Assembly (NCBI RefSeq): GCF_007301515.1
Contig: NZ_CP041666.1
Location: forward strand, 2,728,001-2,792,000
Source of the DNA: Radiobacillus deserti
GTDB lineage: Bacteria > Bacillota > Bacilli > Bacillales > Amphibacillaceae
Direction: 5' to 3'
Length of the DNA stretch: 64,000 bases
This document shows, one piece after another, positions 25,174 to 33,498 of the stretch. Position numbers and translations under genes: made by a program. The stretch's first letter is position 1. Each line of letters starts with the position of its first letter. Below the pieces are notes generated by a model. That model was given only the letters and a program-made list of their open reading frames with translations. It was not told where the DNA came from and did no database searches.

Positions 25174-26126
25174 GTTTATTTGTCCAAAAACCCGGTCTAT
25201 TAACCACCATCCAAGATCACGGGCGGCATCGTTATCAGTTTCTTGGTTTTTCTGTAAACGGACCGATGGATTCGTTCTCGATGGAAACCGCTAATTTTCT
25301 TCTTCAAAATGATACGAACGCTGCTGTTATTGAGATGGGAATGGTTGGCGGGAGTTTTCTTTTTCAAAAAAACACGGTGATTGCAATTACAGGTGCTTTT
25401 ATGAATCCAAAAGTCAATCAGCAGGCAATCAAACAAGGAGCTCCAATCCCTGTGCGTAGCGGGGACTTGTTAACCTTCGGATTAGCTAATAATGGGGTCT
25501 TTACCTACTTAGCGGTAAAGAATGGGTTCATTTCTCCTCCTTTTTTAAAAAGTCGAAGCTTCATTCATGTAGACGGGCAATCCTCCTTTCCTGGGCCGAA
25601 GATAGAGAAAGGAGATTGTATTCCTTATGACGAATGTAGTTCAAGTGCTCCCAAACAATGGTTTGTGAATACAATGGACCTAGAGATTGAGCCTACTATC
25701 CGGTTTCAGGAGGGAAGTCAGTATGATTGGTTTACCGATCAAGCGAAAGAAACCTTTGAACATGATCGGTATTTTGTGACTGCACAATCTAACCGAATGG
25801 GATACCGACTAAATGGTACACCTCTGCAAAGGAAGGTTAACCATGAAATGTGGACAGAAGCTACCCTATTTGGCTCCATTCAAGTTCCCCCTAATGGTCA
25901 GCCCGTTATTTTAATGGCGGATCGCCAGCCCACAGGAGGATATCCAAAGATTGGGCAAGTGATTCAAGCGGATTTGCCAAAGATGAGCCAGCTAAACGTA
26001 TCATCTAGCATAACATTCAAAAAAGTAACTATAGCTGAGGCCATGGAAAAACTAACAGAGCTTGAACATAAAAAACGACTAATAAAACGATTCATTGATC
26101 AAAAATGGAAGGAGCTACACTTATGA
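25170..26126 (+). CDS. pxpC: 5-oxoprolinase subunit C (KipA family)
   Basis: This 318-residue biotin-dependent-carboxylase-like protein starts KPGLLTTIQDHGRHRYQFLG and carries NRMGYRLNGTPL (about residues 210-221) and ILMADRQPTGGYPKIGQV (about 249-266), all hallmarks of PxpC/KipA. It overlaps pxpB by 4 bp and pxpA by 4 bp, so the three subunits are translationally coupled. Length is usual for the family. Confidence 0.94.
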   Translation: MSLFVQKPGLLTTIQDHGRHRYQFLGFSVNGPMDSFSMETANFLLQNDTNAAVIEMGMVGGSFLFQKNTVIAITGAFMNPKVNQQAIKQGAPIPVRSGDLLTFGLANNGVFTYLAVKNGFISPPFLKSRSFIHVDGQSSFPGPKIEKGDCIPYDECSSSAPKQWFVNTMDLEIEPTIRFQEGSQYDWFTDQAKETFEHDRYFVTAQSNRMGYRLNGTPLQRKVNHEMWTEATLFGSIQVPPNGQPVILMADRQPTGGYPKIGQVIQADLPKMSQLNVSSSITFKKVTIAEAMEKLTELEHKKRLIKRFIDQKWKELHL

Positions 26127-26860
26127 ATATAGACTTAAATTGCGATTTAGGAGAAGGATTTACTACCTATGAAAAAGAAATCATGCCTTATATTTCCTCT
26201 GCGAATATTGCTTGTGGCTTTCATGCAGGAGATCCTGGCGTGATGTATGAAACCGTAAAACTGGCAAAAAAGCACCAGATTAAAGTTGGGGCACATCCTG
26301 GATTTCCCGATAAAGAAGGATTCGGTAGACGCCCATTGAATTGGACCGCAGATCAAGTGTATCAGTCTATCCTCTATCAGATTGGCGCCCTTGAGGCAAT
26401 TGCAATCGCGCAAGAGGTTCCTCTCCATCACGTGAAACCCCACGGTGCTCTTTATCATTACGGCAGCCAGAATCCAGATATTGCGGAGGCGATAGTATCG
26501 GCTATCCTAGATATTAATCCAGCCCTAATCTTGTATGCTCCACCCCAATCCGAATTCATTCAAGCAGGCGAAAAAAGAAGACTCACTGTTTACAAAGAAG
26601 GATTTGCGGATCGTACATATCTTGATAATGGTAGCTTAACACCTCGCACAGAAGAAAATGCACTTCTGACGGAGTCGACTATGGCAATAAAACAGTGCAT
26701 CCAAATGATAAACGAGAACTCCATTACAACAAAGAATGGTAAGTTAATCCCAATTGAAGTAGATACAATATGTGTGCACGGTGATTCTCCACATGCCGTC
26801 CATTTTGTAAAAGAGTTATCTTCAGCTCTACAAGACCACGGTATCCAAATTGGGTACTAG
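26123..26860 (+). CDS. pxpA: 5-oxoprolinase subunit A (LamB/YcsF family)
   Basis: A 245-residue protein beginning MNIDLNCDLGEGF, with ANIACGFHAGDP (about residues 33-44), KVGAHPGFPD (about 59) and HVKPHGALYH (about 103). This is the standard PxpA/YcsF sequence. ATG 26123 overlaps the pxpC stop by ATGA. No transporter gene of the YcsG type is present in this operon, unlike in B. subtilis. A terminator follows. Confidence 0.95.
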   Translation: MNIDLNCDLGEGFTTYEKEIMPYISSANIACGFHAGDPGVMYETVKLAKKHQIKVGAHPGFPDKEGFGRRPLNWTADQVYQSILYQIGALEAIAIAQEVPLHHVKPHGALYHYGSQNPDIAEAIVSAILDINPALILYAPPQSEFIQAGEKRRLTVYKEGFADRTYLDNGSLTPRTEENALLTESTMAIKQCIQMINENSITTKNGKLIPIEVDTICVHGDSPHAVHFVKELSSALQDHGIQIGY

Positions 26861-26972
26861 TTATCCCACCATTTTTGCAAGAGAAAGGATACTTGTCTAT
26901 GCTATTTGGATAGCTAAACATACAGTATAGGGAACGCTGTAACTTCTAGTAGGGTTTATGCATACTACCATT

Positions 26973-27003
26973 GGCTATCAGAATATCTGGTAGCCTCTTT
27001 TTT
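26973..27003 (+). terminator. Terminator of the pxpBCA operon
   Basis: GGCTATCAG and CTGGTAGCC arms (one mismatch) with a 5-base loop, followed by TCTTTTTT on the plus strand. Confidence 0.8.
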
Positions 27004-27095
27004 AAAAACTTTCTAATAAATATGGATAAGTTTGGCATGGGACAATCTATTTCCTTCATAGGATGCACTATACTTGCGATGAAAGGATGTTCTCT

Positions 27096-27737
27096 GTGAT
27101 TACATACAAATTTCTGAAGGTGCAGGATGTCGTCTCGGAGTACGTCGATGACGTAGAAGAAGAGGTTGCTAACAATCGAATTAATGCGTATTTTTCAAAA
27201 AGATCCAAGGCTGTTCTTTCTGTTGAAAAAGTAAATGGCGCGTACCATTTGAGGAGTGGTTTTAAGTTTTTTGATGCATTAAAGAAAGTAAAAATGGATC
27301 AGTTCGTTCCTTTCGTCCTCGTTTCTCGAGACCTTATCGATCCCTCTGAACGATTATTAGCTATTTTAAAGCGCGGGATGATTTCAGAATCTACGTGCTG
27401 GCGCTTCAAATATGAGTTGATCCAAAAACTGCTACATGACTTTCACATGAATGTAGATGAAATCGCAGCGAGAATCGATGTATCCGTCGAAGCCATTGAA
27501 CGGTATGACTTAGATGCTGACATCCCAGACTTCTATAAGGAGAAAGCAATAGCTTTAGGAAAAACAGAGCTTGTCAATTCTATTCATCGTTCCCTTCTAA
27601 TACCAGAAGGCTATAAATCGGAATATTATAAGCTAGCATTAGAAGGAAAATTAACTACTCGTCAGCTTTATATAGCAGCAAGCTATTACAATATGAGCTA
27701 TTATCATTTATACAATTCGGGAATTGCCGCTTATTAA
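27096..27737 (+). CDS. ParB-like protein of unknown function
   Basis: A product of 213 residues from GTG 27096 (AAAGGATG six bases upstream); ATG 27087 is an alternative. SVEKVNGAYHLRSGFKFFDALKK at about residues 41-63 resembles the ParB N-terminal fold, and MNVDEIAARIDVSVEAIERYD (about 119-139) resembles its helix-turn-helix. No parA or origin features are near, so plasmid partition is unlikely. It may be a DNA-binding regulator; the target is unknown. It stands alone between two terminators. Confidence 0.7.
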   Translation: MITYKFLKVQDVVSEYVDDVEEEVANNRINAYFSKRSKAVLSVEKVNGAYHLRSGFKFFDALKKVKMDQFVPFVLVSRDLIDPSERLLAILKRGMISESTCWRFKYELIQKLLHDFHMNVDEIAARIDVSVEAIERYDLDADIPDFYKEKAIALGKTELVNSIHRSLLIPEGYKSEYYKLALEGKLTTRQLYIAASYYNMSYYHLYNSGIAAY

Positions 27738-27744
27738 AGCAAAA

Positions 27745-27772
27745 GAGTAGTTAATCCATGGATTAACTACTC
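27745..27772. terminator. Perfect 28-bp palindrome between convergent genes
   Basis: The sequence from GAGTAG to CTACTC is identical on both strands and centred on CCATGG. It lies between the convergent ParB-like gene and ydjO, with TTTTGCTTT following on the minus strand, so it is most likely a terminator for ydjO and perhaps for both. Confidence 0.7.
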
Positions 27773-27795
27773 TCAACCGTTAAGGGTACTTATAA

Positions 27796-27978
27796 CTATT
27801 CAATCTGAGGCAATACCTTTTCTTCTTTCACCATTTCAGATTGACAGAGTGGACAGCTCGGCTCTGCTTCGAAAGAGAAGGATTCTCGCATCCACCCTGA
27901 GCAAGAGTCGCTCGTACAAGACCAAATTGTCGTTTCTACTTCTGGGACAGGTTCTTTTTTGTTATTAAAATACGCCAT
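27796..27978 (-). CDS. ydjO: YdjO-family cold-inducible protein
   Basis: A 60-residue protein that starts MAYFNNKKEPVPEVETTIW and carries WSCTSDSCSGWMRE and a C-terminal CPLC pair, so it has a C-x5-C and a C-x2-C site and probably binds zinc. The whole length and order match B. subtilis YdjO, described as cold-inducible; its function is unknown. It is monocistronic, with the palindrome at 27745 as terminator. Confidence 0.9.
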   Translation of the reverse strand: MAYFNNKKEPVPEVETTIWSCTSDSCSGWMRESFSFEAEPSCPLCQSEMVKEEKVLPQIE

Positions 27979-28101
27979 ACTTATAAGTCCCCTTTCTTCT
28001 TTATATACCTATTATACCCCAAACCAACTCAACTTAGTGGGTTCTGGCTGAAAAAGTTCCCTTACTACATAGTTTATTGGCTAATAAAACGATGTATACG
28101 T

Positions 28102-28134
28102 AAAAAATTCCGCTTAGGGACAGCAGAATTTTTT
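28102..28134 (-). terminator. Terminator after the DUF624 gene
   Basis: Arms AAAAAATTC and GAATTTTTT with an inner GCT/AGC pair and small bulges, ending in a T-run on the minus strand; it lies directly after the stop at 28138. Confidence 0.7.
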
Positions 28135-28137
28135 AGG

Positions 28138-28740
28138 TTAACCCACTTTTTTATTAATACGTTTTATTAATCGATCAAAAATAAAATATTGAACAAATGC
28201 AACCAGACTACCACTGATTAACAGAAAAACTGGTGTCATATACGTTAGAGCAACAGAACCAACTAATATTCCAATTAATAATATGGTTTGTGGCAAATGA
28301 CTAAGAGCAAACAACAATGCTCTTTTTATTGTCTGCAGTATGGATAAATCAAAGTGAACCAATATAAAGAAAATAAACACTGTCGTAAACAAAAACACAA
28401 AACCAAATAGGAATAAACCAATTAGAAGCATCGATTCCCCAATGAAATCATAATTCAGAATGATTACCGTATCTACATATAGAACAGCAAAAAGGAATAA
28501 CCAGACTAACCCAATGAAAAAGCTTTTCTTAAAATTTGATTTAAAAAAGATAAAAAACTGTTGAAAGGTACCAGCTTCCATCCCAGATGCTAACCATTTT
28601 CGGACAACTGCATACATCGCTGTCGTTGCTGGAAAAATCGTTACTATTGGGATGCAGCATATAATCCACAAAATATTTAAAATCAGGAAATTACTAAAAA
28701 TGTCTAATACTTTAAAGAACCCATTTTCCGACTTAAACAT
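28138..28740 (-). CDS. YesL/DUF624 family membrane protein
   Basis: This 200-residue protein has about five hydrophobic helices and begins MFKSENGFFKVLDIFSNFLILN, the usual DUF624 N-terminus. DUF624 proteins accompany sugar ABC transporter genes in Firmicutes; their role is not known. ATG 28740 fits the family start and has GGTAGGTG upstream; a TTG at 28767 would add nine residues. It is the last gene of the second sugar transport cluster, just behind the LacI gene. Confidence 0.85.
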   Translation of the reverse strand: MFKSENGFFKVLDIFSNFLILNILWIICCIPIVTIFPATTAMYAVVRKWLASGMEAGTFQQFFIFFKSNFKKSFFIGLVWLFLFAVLYVDTVIILNYDFIGESMLLIGLFLFGFVFLFTTVFIFFILVHFDLSILQTIKRALLFALSHLPQTILLIGILVGSVALTYMTPVFLLISGSLVAFVQYFIFDRLIKRINKKVG

Positions 28741-28806
28741 GCCAGCACCTACCAACTTTGTGATCAATGATTGAATGAAAAGGCCAACTAAGGCTTCAAC
28801 TGCACC

Positions 28807-29850
28807 TTACAGGCTTGGTCTTGCTACATTTTCTTTCACACTCGATATACATGTGTTACGGATTACTAGTTCTGGATCTACTAGAATGGAATTTGGTTCG
28901 GCATGTTCATTTATCATGTCATGCAGCATGTAGGCAGCCAATTTCCCCATCTTTTCTTTATCTTGTTTTACCGTTGATAAAGGGGGGTCACTATAACGAC
29001 ATGCTTCTACATCATCACATCCGATTATTTTAATATCCTCGGGTACAGAATATCCACGTTCTTTTGCTGCCTTTAGTGCGCCAAGTGCCATCATATCCGA
29101 AGCAGCGAAAACCCCTTTAGGAATAGAACCTCCATCTAGAATATGATTCATCGCTTCATACCCTGAACCTTCAAAGTAATCTCCATACTGAATCCAGTTG
29201 TCTTGAACGGTCATCCCTAGCTGACGAACGGTATCCAAAAATCCTTCCTTACGAATGTTAGATATTACAGAATCTGATGGTCCTCCTATGAAAGCAACTT
29301 CCTTTACCGAATGCAAATAATAGTGTTCCACTACTTTCGAGGAAACCTTTCTATTATCCGTTGTTACATAGCTAGACCTAGGTCCTGTTAATTCAATATC
29401 CACACCAACACAAGGTATAGAGCTTTTATCTAACTCATAAATAGCTGATTCGATATTGTCCCCAGCAATGATGATACAACCATCTAACTGGAAGTGCTTA
29501 CAGCGTGCCATATAGTCTTCTTTCCCTTTACTAAAATTACTATTAGAAAATACTAAAATATCATAGCCTAATTTTCCAATTGCATTTTTAAAGGAATTGA
29601 TAACTTCATTGAAAAACGGATGGTTAAATTCTACGTGAATTTCTCCGGCATAAATCAAGCCAATTAAATTAGACTTTTTCGTCGCCAATGCTTTTGCTGA
29701 AAAGCTTGGCTGATAGCCTGTTTCTTCAATAATCTTTAACACTTTCTCTTTCGTTCTAGGACCAATACTCCCGGTTTGATTTATAATCTTGGAAACAGTC
29801 CCAGGTGAAACTCCTGCCATTTTTGCGATATCTTTTATTGTTAACTTCAT
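28807..29850 (-). CDS. LacI-family transcriptional regulator
   Basis: A 347-residue repressor. The N-terminal helix-turn-helix is LTIKDIAKMAGVSPGTVSKIIN (residues 2-23), followed by a hinge helix ending in the FSAKALATKKSNLIGLI boundary (about 52-68) and a type 1 periplasmic-binding effector domain. The last residues are typical of a free C-terminus. It lies downstream of the permease genes, after a hairpin and a 21-bp palindrome. It is the likely local regulator of the transporter; the effector is unknown. Confidence 0.93.
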   Translation of the reverse strand: MKLTIKDIAKMAGVSPGTVSKIINQTGSIGPRTKEKVLKIIEETGYQPSFSAKALATKKSNLIGLIYAGEIHVEFNHPFFNEVINSFKNAIGKLGYDILVFSNSNFSKGKEDYMARCKHFQLDGCIIIAGDNIESAIYELDKSSIPCVGVDIELTGPRSSYVTTDNRKVSSKVVEHYYLHSVKEVAFIGGPSDSVISNIRKEGFLDTVRQLGMTVQDNWIQYGDYFEGSGYEAMNHILDGGSIPKGVFAASDMMALGALKAAKERGYSVPEDIKIIGCDDVEACRYSDPPLSTVKQDKEKMGKLAAYMLHDMINEHAEPNSILVDPELVIRNTCISSVKENVARPSL

Positions 29851-29877
29851 TGGAATCCCTCTGTTTCATTAATCCGG

Positions 29878-29898
29878 GTGAAACAGTGACTGTTTCAC
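29878..29898. promoter_or_regulatory. 21-bp palindrome upstream of the lacI-family gene
   Basis: Perfect 10-base arms GTGAAACAGT/ACTGTTTCAC around a single central base, 28 bp upstream of the regulator start. It could be an autoregulatory operator; this is inferred from symmetry and place only. Confidence 0.5.
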
Positions 29899-29971
29899 AA
29901 CTTACCGGTCATTTGAGCCTAGCTTTTTCTAGTCCTTCTATTATAACAAGAATTTTGTAATGAACAAATCT

Positions 29972-29997
29972 ATCAGTGGGAGGAATATCCCACTGAT
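29972..29997 (-). terminator. Hairpin between the MalG-type permease and the lacI-family gene
   Basis: 10-bp arms ATCAGTGGGA/TCCCACTGAT with a 6-base loop; the following T-run is weak, so termination may be partial. Confidence 0.6.
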
Positions 29998-30007
29998 GTT
30001 GTTCTCG

Positions 30008-30853
30008 TTAACTCTTAACTGCTCCTTCTGTTAAGCTTTGGATAAAGAGTCGGTTTAGCAGTAAAAAGACAATAACAAGTGGTACCGTGGCCCAAAATGT
30101 TCCAGAAAGAATCATTCCATTATCTTTTACATAGTTGTCAATTAACCCACGCAACGCAATTTGGATTGTATACGTGCTCTCATCTCTTAACACAACAAGT
30201 GGCCATAAGAAGTCATTCCACATATACATGAATTTGATAATCGCTAGTGTTGCAAAAGCTGGAATAATAACTGGAACAGCAATATTCCAATACACACGGA
30301 AGTTGGAGCAACCATCGATTTTAGCAGCATCCACAAGCTCATCTGGTACATTACTACTGATATATTGGCGCATCCAGAAAATACCGAAAGCATCGATTAA
30401 TCCTGGAACGATAACCGCTTTGAGGTCATTTAGCCAATCTAATTTTGTAATGATGATATATTGTGGAATCAAGCCTAATTGTGGCGGAATCATCATGGTC
30501 ACTAGAATAGCTACAAACAATATGTTTTTTCCTTTAAAATGAAATTTCGCAAATGCGAAACCCGCTAAGGAACAAAGGAATAAAACCCCGATAGTCGTTA
30601 TTGTCGAAACGATTAAGGAGTTTCCAATAGCCCCGAAAAAGTCAATGGTGTTTAGTACGTTTTGGAAATTGGTCACTAACTGACTACCTGGTATCATAGC
30701 CGGTGGTACACTATTGATCGCACTGTTTTCGTTGGTCGCCATTACGAACATCCAATAGAAAGGGAATATAGATAAGAGGGATGCAACAGCGAGCAACAGA
30801 TATATGACAGTTTTTGAAAGCATATTTCCTTTTTTAAGTGATTTACTACTCAT
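30008..30853 (-). CDS. Sugar ABC transporter permease (MalG type), second locus
   Basis: A 281-residue CUT1 permease with six predicted membrane helices and the EAA loop VDAAKIDGCSNFRVYWNIAVPV near residues 180-201. The N-terminus starts with a short polar tail (SSKSLKKGN). It follows the MalF-type gene by 14 bp in the same operon. No ATPase is encoded in the cluster. Confidence 0.93.
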   Translation of the reverse strand: MSSKSLKKGNMLSKTVIYLLLAVASLLSIFPFYWMFVMATNENSAINSVPPAMIPGSQLVTNFQNVLNTIDFFGAIGNSLIVSTITTIGVLFLCSLAGFAFAKFHFKGKNILFVAILVTMMIPPQLGLIPQYIIITKLDWLNDLKAVIVPGLIDAFGIFWMRQYISSNVPDELVDAAKIDGCSNFRVYWNIAVPVIIPAFATLAIIKFMYMWNDFLWPLVVLRDESTYTIQIALRGLIDNYVKDNGMILSGTFWATVPLVIVFLLLNRLFIQSLTEGAVKS

Positions 30854-30867
30854 TTTGCATTACCTCC

Positions 30868-31809
30868 TTATTTCCCAATTCGATTGGCAACGAATACGTT
30901 AATCGCTGACAACACGATAATAATAAAGAATAAAATAATCGCAGCTGCCGATGCTGGACCGTATGCAAGGTTTACAAAGGCTTCTCGATATAAGTAAAGA
31001 ACGACTGTTAGCCCTTCTTCACGGTAGGATCTACCAATGTACACTAGTGGTTCTGTGAACAATTGAAGAGCCCCAATGGTTGATGTGAAGACCGTTAGAA
31101 TAATGATTGGGCGTAGCATAGGAATCGTGATGTATTGGATTTTTTGTCTAGTAGTAGCACCGTCAATCTTGGCCGCTTCATACAATTCGTTCGGAATGGC
31201 TTGTAAACCAGCTAAATAGATGATTGTGTTGTAACCAAGCCATCTCCAGAACACCATCGTGGAAATCGCTATTTTCACGCCCCACTCTGTCGTGCTCCAG
31301 CTTACTGGATCCACTCCAAACCAACTTAAAATAACATTAATTAGTCCGAAGTCTTGATCATTAAACATAATGCCGAATACAATTGCTACTGCCACAGTAG
31401 ATGTTACATATGGCATAAAAATAGAAACTCGGAAAATACTCTTAAGCTTTACTAATGCAGAATTCAATGCGTATGCGAGGATAATCCCAATAATCAACTG
31501 CGGGATTGTCCCCATTACCCACATGATTAACGTATTAGATAAAGATTTCCAGAAAAGTGGATCTGTTATAATCCACTCAAAGTTTTGTAGACCTACATAC
31601 TCCATTTCCCCTAATCCATTCCACTTTTGGAAACCTAAATAAAAACTAAATAACATTGGGAAGAGTCCGAAAATCGCGAATAGGATAAAAAATGGTGAGA
31701 CATACAAATATCCAGCGATTGCTTCTTTTGTACTTTCCCTGAAGGATGATTTTCGTTTTTTTAGAGGCTTTTGGGATGAAGTTTGCGGTTGTATTTGTGC
31801 CACTGTCAT
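30868..31809 (-). CDS. Sugar ABC transporter permease (MalF type), second locus
   Basis: This 313-residue permease has a Lys/Arg-rich N-terminus, about six membrane helices and the EAA motif YEAAKIDGATTRQKIQYITIPM near residues 203-224. It pairs with the MalG-type gene just downstream. The preceding 64 bp, behind the binding-protein gene, contain a strong hairpin. Family CUT1. Confidence 0.93.
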   Translation of the reverse strand: MTVAQIQPQTSSQKPLKKRKSSFRESTKEAIAGYLYVSPFFILFAIFGLFPMLFSFYLGFQKWNGLGEMEYVGLQNFEWIITDPLFWKSLSNTLIMWVMGTIPQLIIGIILAYALNSALVKLKSIFRVSIFMPYVTSTVAVAIVFGIMFNDQDFGLINVILSWFGVDPVSWSTTEWGVKIAISTMVFWRWLGYNTIIYLAGLQAIPNELYEAAKIDGATTRQKIQYITIPMLRPIIILTVFTSTIGALQLFTEPLVYIGRSYREEGLTVVLYLYREAFVNLAYGPASAAAIILFFIIIVLSAINVFVANRIGK

Positions 31810-31827
31810 TCTCTCCTTCCATGGATT

Positions 31828-31861
31828 TCAAGCGGTCATGGAATATCCATAGACCGCTTGA
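31828..31861 (-). terminator. Intercistronic hairpin, second sugar locus
   Basis: Perfect 10-bp arms TCAAGCGGTC/GACCGCTTGA with inner ATGGA/TCCAT pairing and no U-run. It occupies the same place as the hairpin at 16507 in the first sugar operon. Confidence 0.65.
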
Positions 31862-31873
31862 TAATCATCATCC

Positions 31874-33151
31874 TTACTGTCTTTCTAATTGTTCGTTAAT
31901 ACGGTCCATCGCAGCATCCCACTCAGCTTGTGGGTCAGCACCTTCCACTGCTACGTTTGTTAAGGCCGTAACTATCTCTGTATTTACAATCGCGTAGTTA
32001 ACACCCATGTAGATAGGCTTAACATTTTGAGCTGCTTCTGCAAAGATTTTCGCAGTTGGAGCTCCGCTGAAATATTCATCCGTAGTTGCTAGGAATTCTT
32101 CGTTTTCATACACATCTGGTGTAGAAGGGAACAATCCCGCAATTTCAAACGCTTCTAATTGTTGTTCTGGCGCAGTTAACCAAGAAATAAAGTCATATGC
32201 TTCTTCTGGATGCTCAGATTCTTTCGGAATCGTTAGGAATGATCCACCCCAGTTTCCAGCACCTTCGGGAATCTTAGTTACATCCCATAATCCACTAGCA
32301 TCTGGAGCATTTGAACGAACGTTATTTACCATCCAACCAGGAGCACCAGGCATTGCAGCATAGCTTCCTTCTGCCATTGCAGTACCCCACTCAGGAGTCC
32401 ACAATGTGTTTTGGCCAATCAAACCTTCTTCAATCATTTTAGTAGTGTAGTCATATGCTTCTTTTACTGTATCTTCTACAATTAACTCTTCATCCTCGTT
32501 AAAGTATTGTTGTTCTTGTTGGTCACGAATTGCGTTAAAAACCATTTCCGGAGCATCGGAGATTGGCTTGCCTGTTTTTTCTTTAATTGTTTTAGCTGCT
32601 TCATAGAAAGCTTCCCATGAATCAATTTCCGCTGCTAGTTCTTCACGATCTGTTGGAAGACCCGCAGCTTCCATTACATCTGTACGATAGAACATTGTAG
32701 TAGGACCAATATCTGTTGGGAACCCAATTTGGAAAGATCCATCAACGCTTTGAGCTTGTTGCCATTTCCAGTCAAGGAAGTTACCAGAAAGCTCTTCCGC
32801 ACCATAATCATTTAAGTTATAAAAGCGATCTTGTGCTTGCATGAATTTTGCAATTTGACTTACTTCAATCATCGCGATATCAGGAGCACCGCTACCTGCT
32901 GAGATTGCCGTAAATAGGTTGTTATGAACATCGTTCATTTCACCTTCGTTGAACTTTATTTTCACGTTTGGATTTTCTTTTTCATATTCCTCAATTAACT
33001 TTTCATACCCAGTGCTTCCGAATACTAGAAATTCTAATTCTACTTTCCCTCCATCAGAACCACCGTCTTCTCCTTCTGCTTTATCGTTACTACAAGCAAC
33101 AAGAGCAAGAATGAGAACAAATAAACCCATCATAGAAAGCCACTTTTTCAT
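31874..33151 (-). CDS. Sugar ABC transporter substrate-binding lipoprotein, second locus
   Basis: A 425-residue receptor with a signal peptide ending in the lipobox ALVAC at about residues 15-19 and an acidic Gly/Asp/Glu linker. The mature part begins VELEFLVFGSTGYEKLIEEYE; APDIAMIEVSQIAKFM (about 95-110) is typical of CUT1 receptors. ATG 33151 is chosen because GGGGG lies eight bases upstream. It is first in the operon and is preceded by a long regulatory region. The ligand is not known. Confidence 0.92.
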   Translation of the reverse strand: MKKWLSMMGLFVLILALVACSNDKAEGEDGGSDGGKVELEFLVFGSTGYEKLIEEYEKENPNVKIKFNEGEMNDVHNNLFTAISAGSGAPDIAMIEVSQIAKFMQAQDRFYNLNDYGAEELSGNFLDWKWQQAQSVDGSFQIGFPTDIGPTTMFYRTDVMEAAGLPTDREELAAEIDSWEAFYEAAKTIKEKTGKPISDAPEMVFNAIRDQQEQQYFNEDEELIVEDTVKEAYDYTTKMIEEGLIGQNTLWTPEWGTAMAEGSYAAMPGAPGWMVNNVRSNAPDASGLWDVTKIPEGAGNWGGSFLTIPKESEHPEEAYDFISWLTAPEQQLEAFEIAGLFPSTPDVYENEEFLATTDEYFSGAPTAKIFAEAAQNVKPIYMGVNYAIVNTEIVTALTNVAVEGADPQAEWDAAMDRINEQLERQ

Positions 33152-33210
33152 TTGATTAACCCCCATTTTTTCATTTTAAATACTACTAATGGAACAAACA
33201 ACTTGTTTAA

Positions 33211-33224
33211 GTAATCGCTTTCTT
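33211..33224. promoter_or_regulatory. cre-like site, proximal copy
   Basis: The 14-mer GTAATCGCTTTCTT is repeated exactly at 33360-33373. The surrounding AGTAATCGCTTTCT differs from cre at one key base. It lies 60 bp before the binding-protein start. Confidence 0.45.
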
Positions 33225-33300
33225 ACTTTAGATCTTTTCACCCCCAGCTAGTAATCTAAAAATCTAAAAGCGAAAGCAAGGATATTTAAACGGCTCTACA

Positions 33301-33314
33301 GGAAACCGTTTTCC
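33301..33314. promoter_or_regulatory. Candidate LacI-family operator
   Basis: GGAAACCGTTTTCC is a palindrome around a central CG (one base off at each inner position), the usual form of LacI-family operators. It lies upstream of the second transporter operon. Confidence 0.5.
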
Positions 33315-33358
33315 TTATTTAGTTTAAAAATGTCGATTACTCTTGGGTGTTTTTCTTT

Positions 33359-33372
33359 TGTAATCGCTTTCT
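33359..33372. promoter_or_regulatory. cre site, distal copy
   Basis: TGTAATCGCTTTCT fits 13 of the 14 cre positions (final T instead of A). It shares its last 13 bases with the proximal copy. Confidence 0.55.
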
Positions 33373-33435
33373 TTTAGATTATATTCTCTAAATCTGGGAA
33401 AATCAATACTATTTTCACATTTTTTTGCAAAAACA

Positions 33436-33451
33436 AAGAAATCGGTTTCTT
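33436..33451. promoter_or_regulatory. Second candidate LacI-family operator
   Basis: AAGAAATCGGTTTCTT has perfect AAGAAA/TTTCTT arms around TCGG, and lies 135 bp from the similar palindrome at 33301. Confidence 0.45.
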
Positions 33452-33498
33452 CAATCATTTTAATAAGTATGAAAATGCCCTATACTACAAGCTTTTTC

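Noticed and set aside
27745..27772. Perfect 28-bp palindrome as an attachment site or phage operator
   Set aside because: It sits between convergent genes with a T-run behind it, which is best explained as a terminator; no mobile genes are near.
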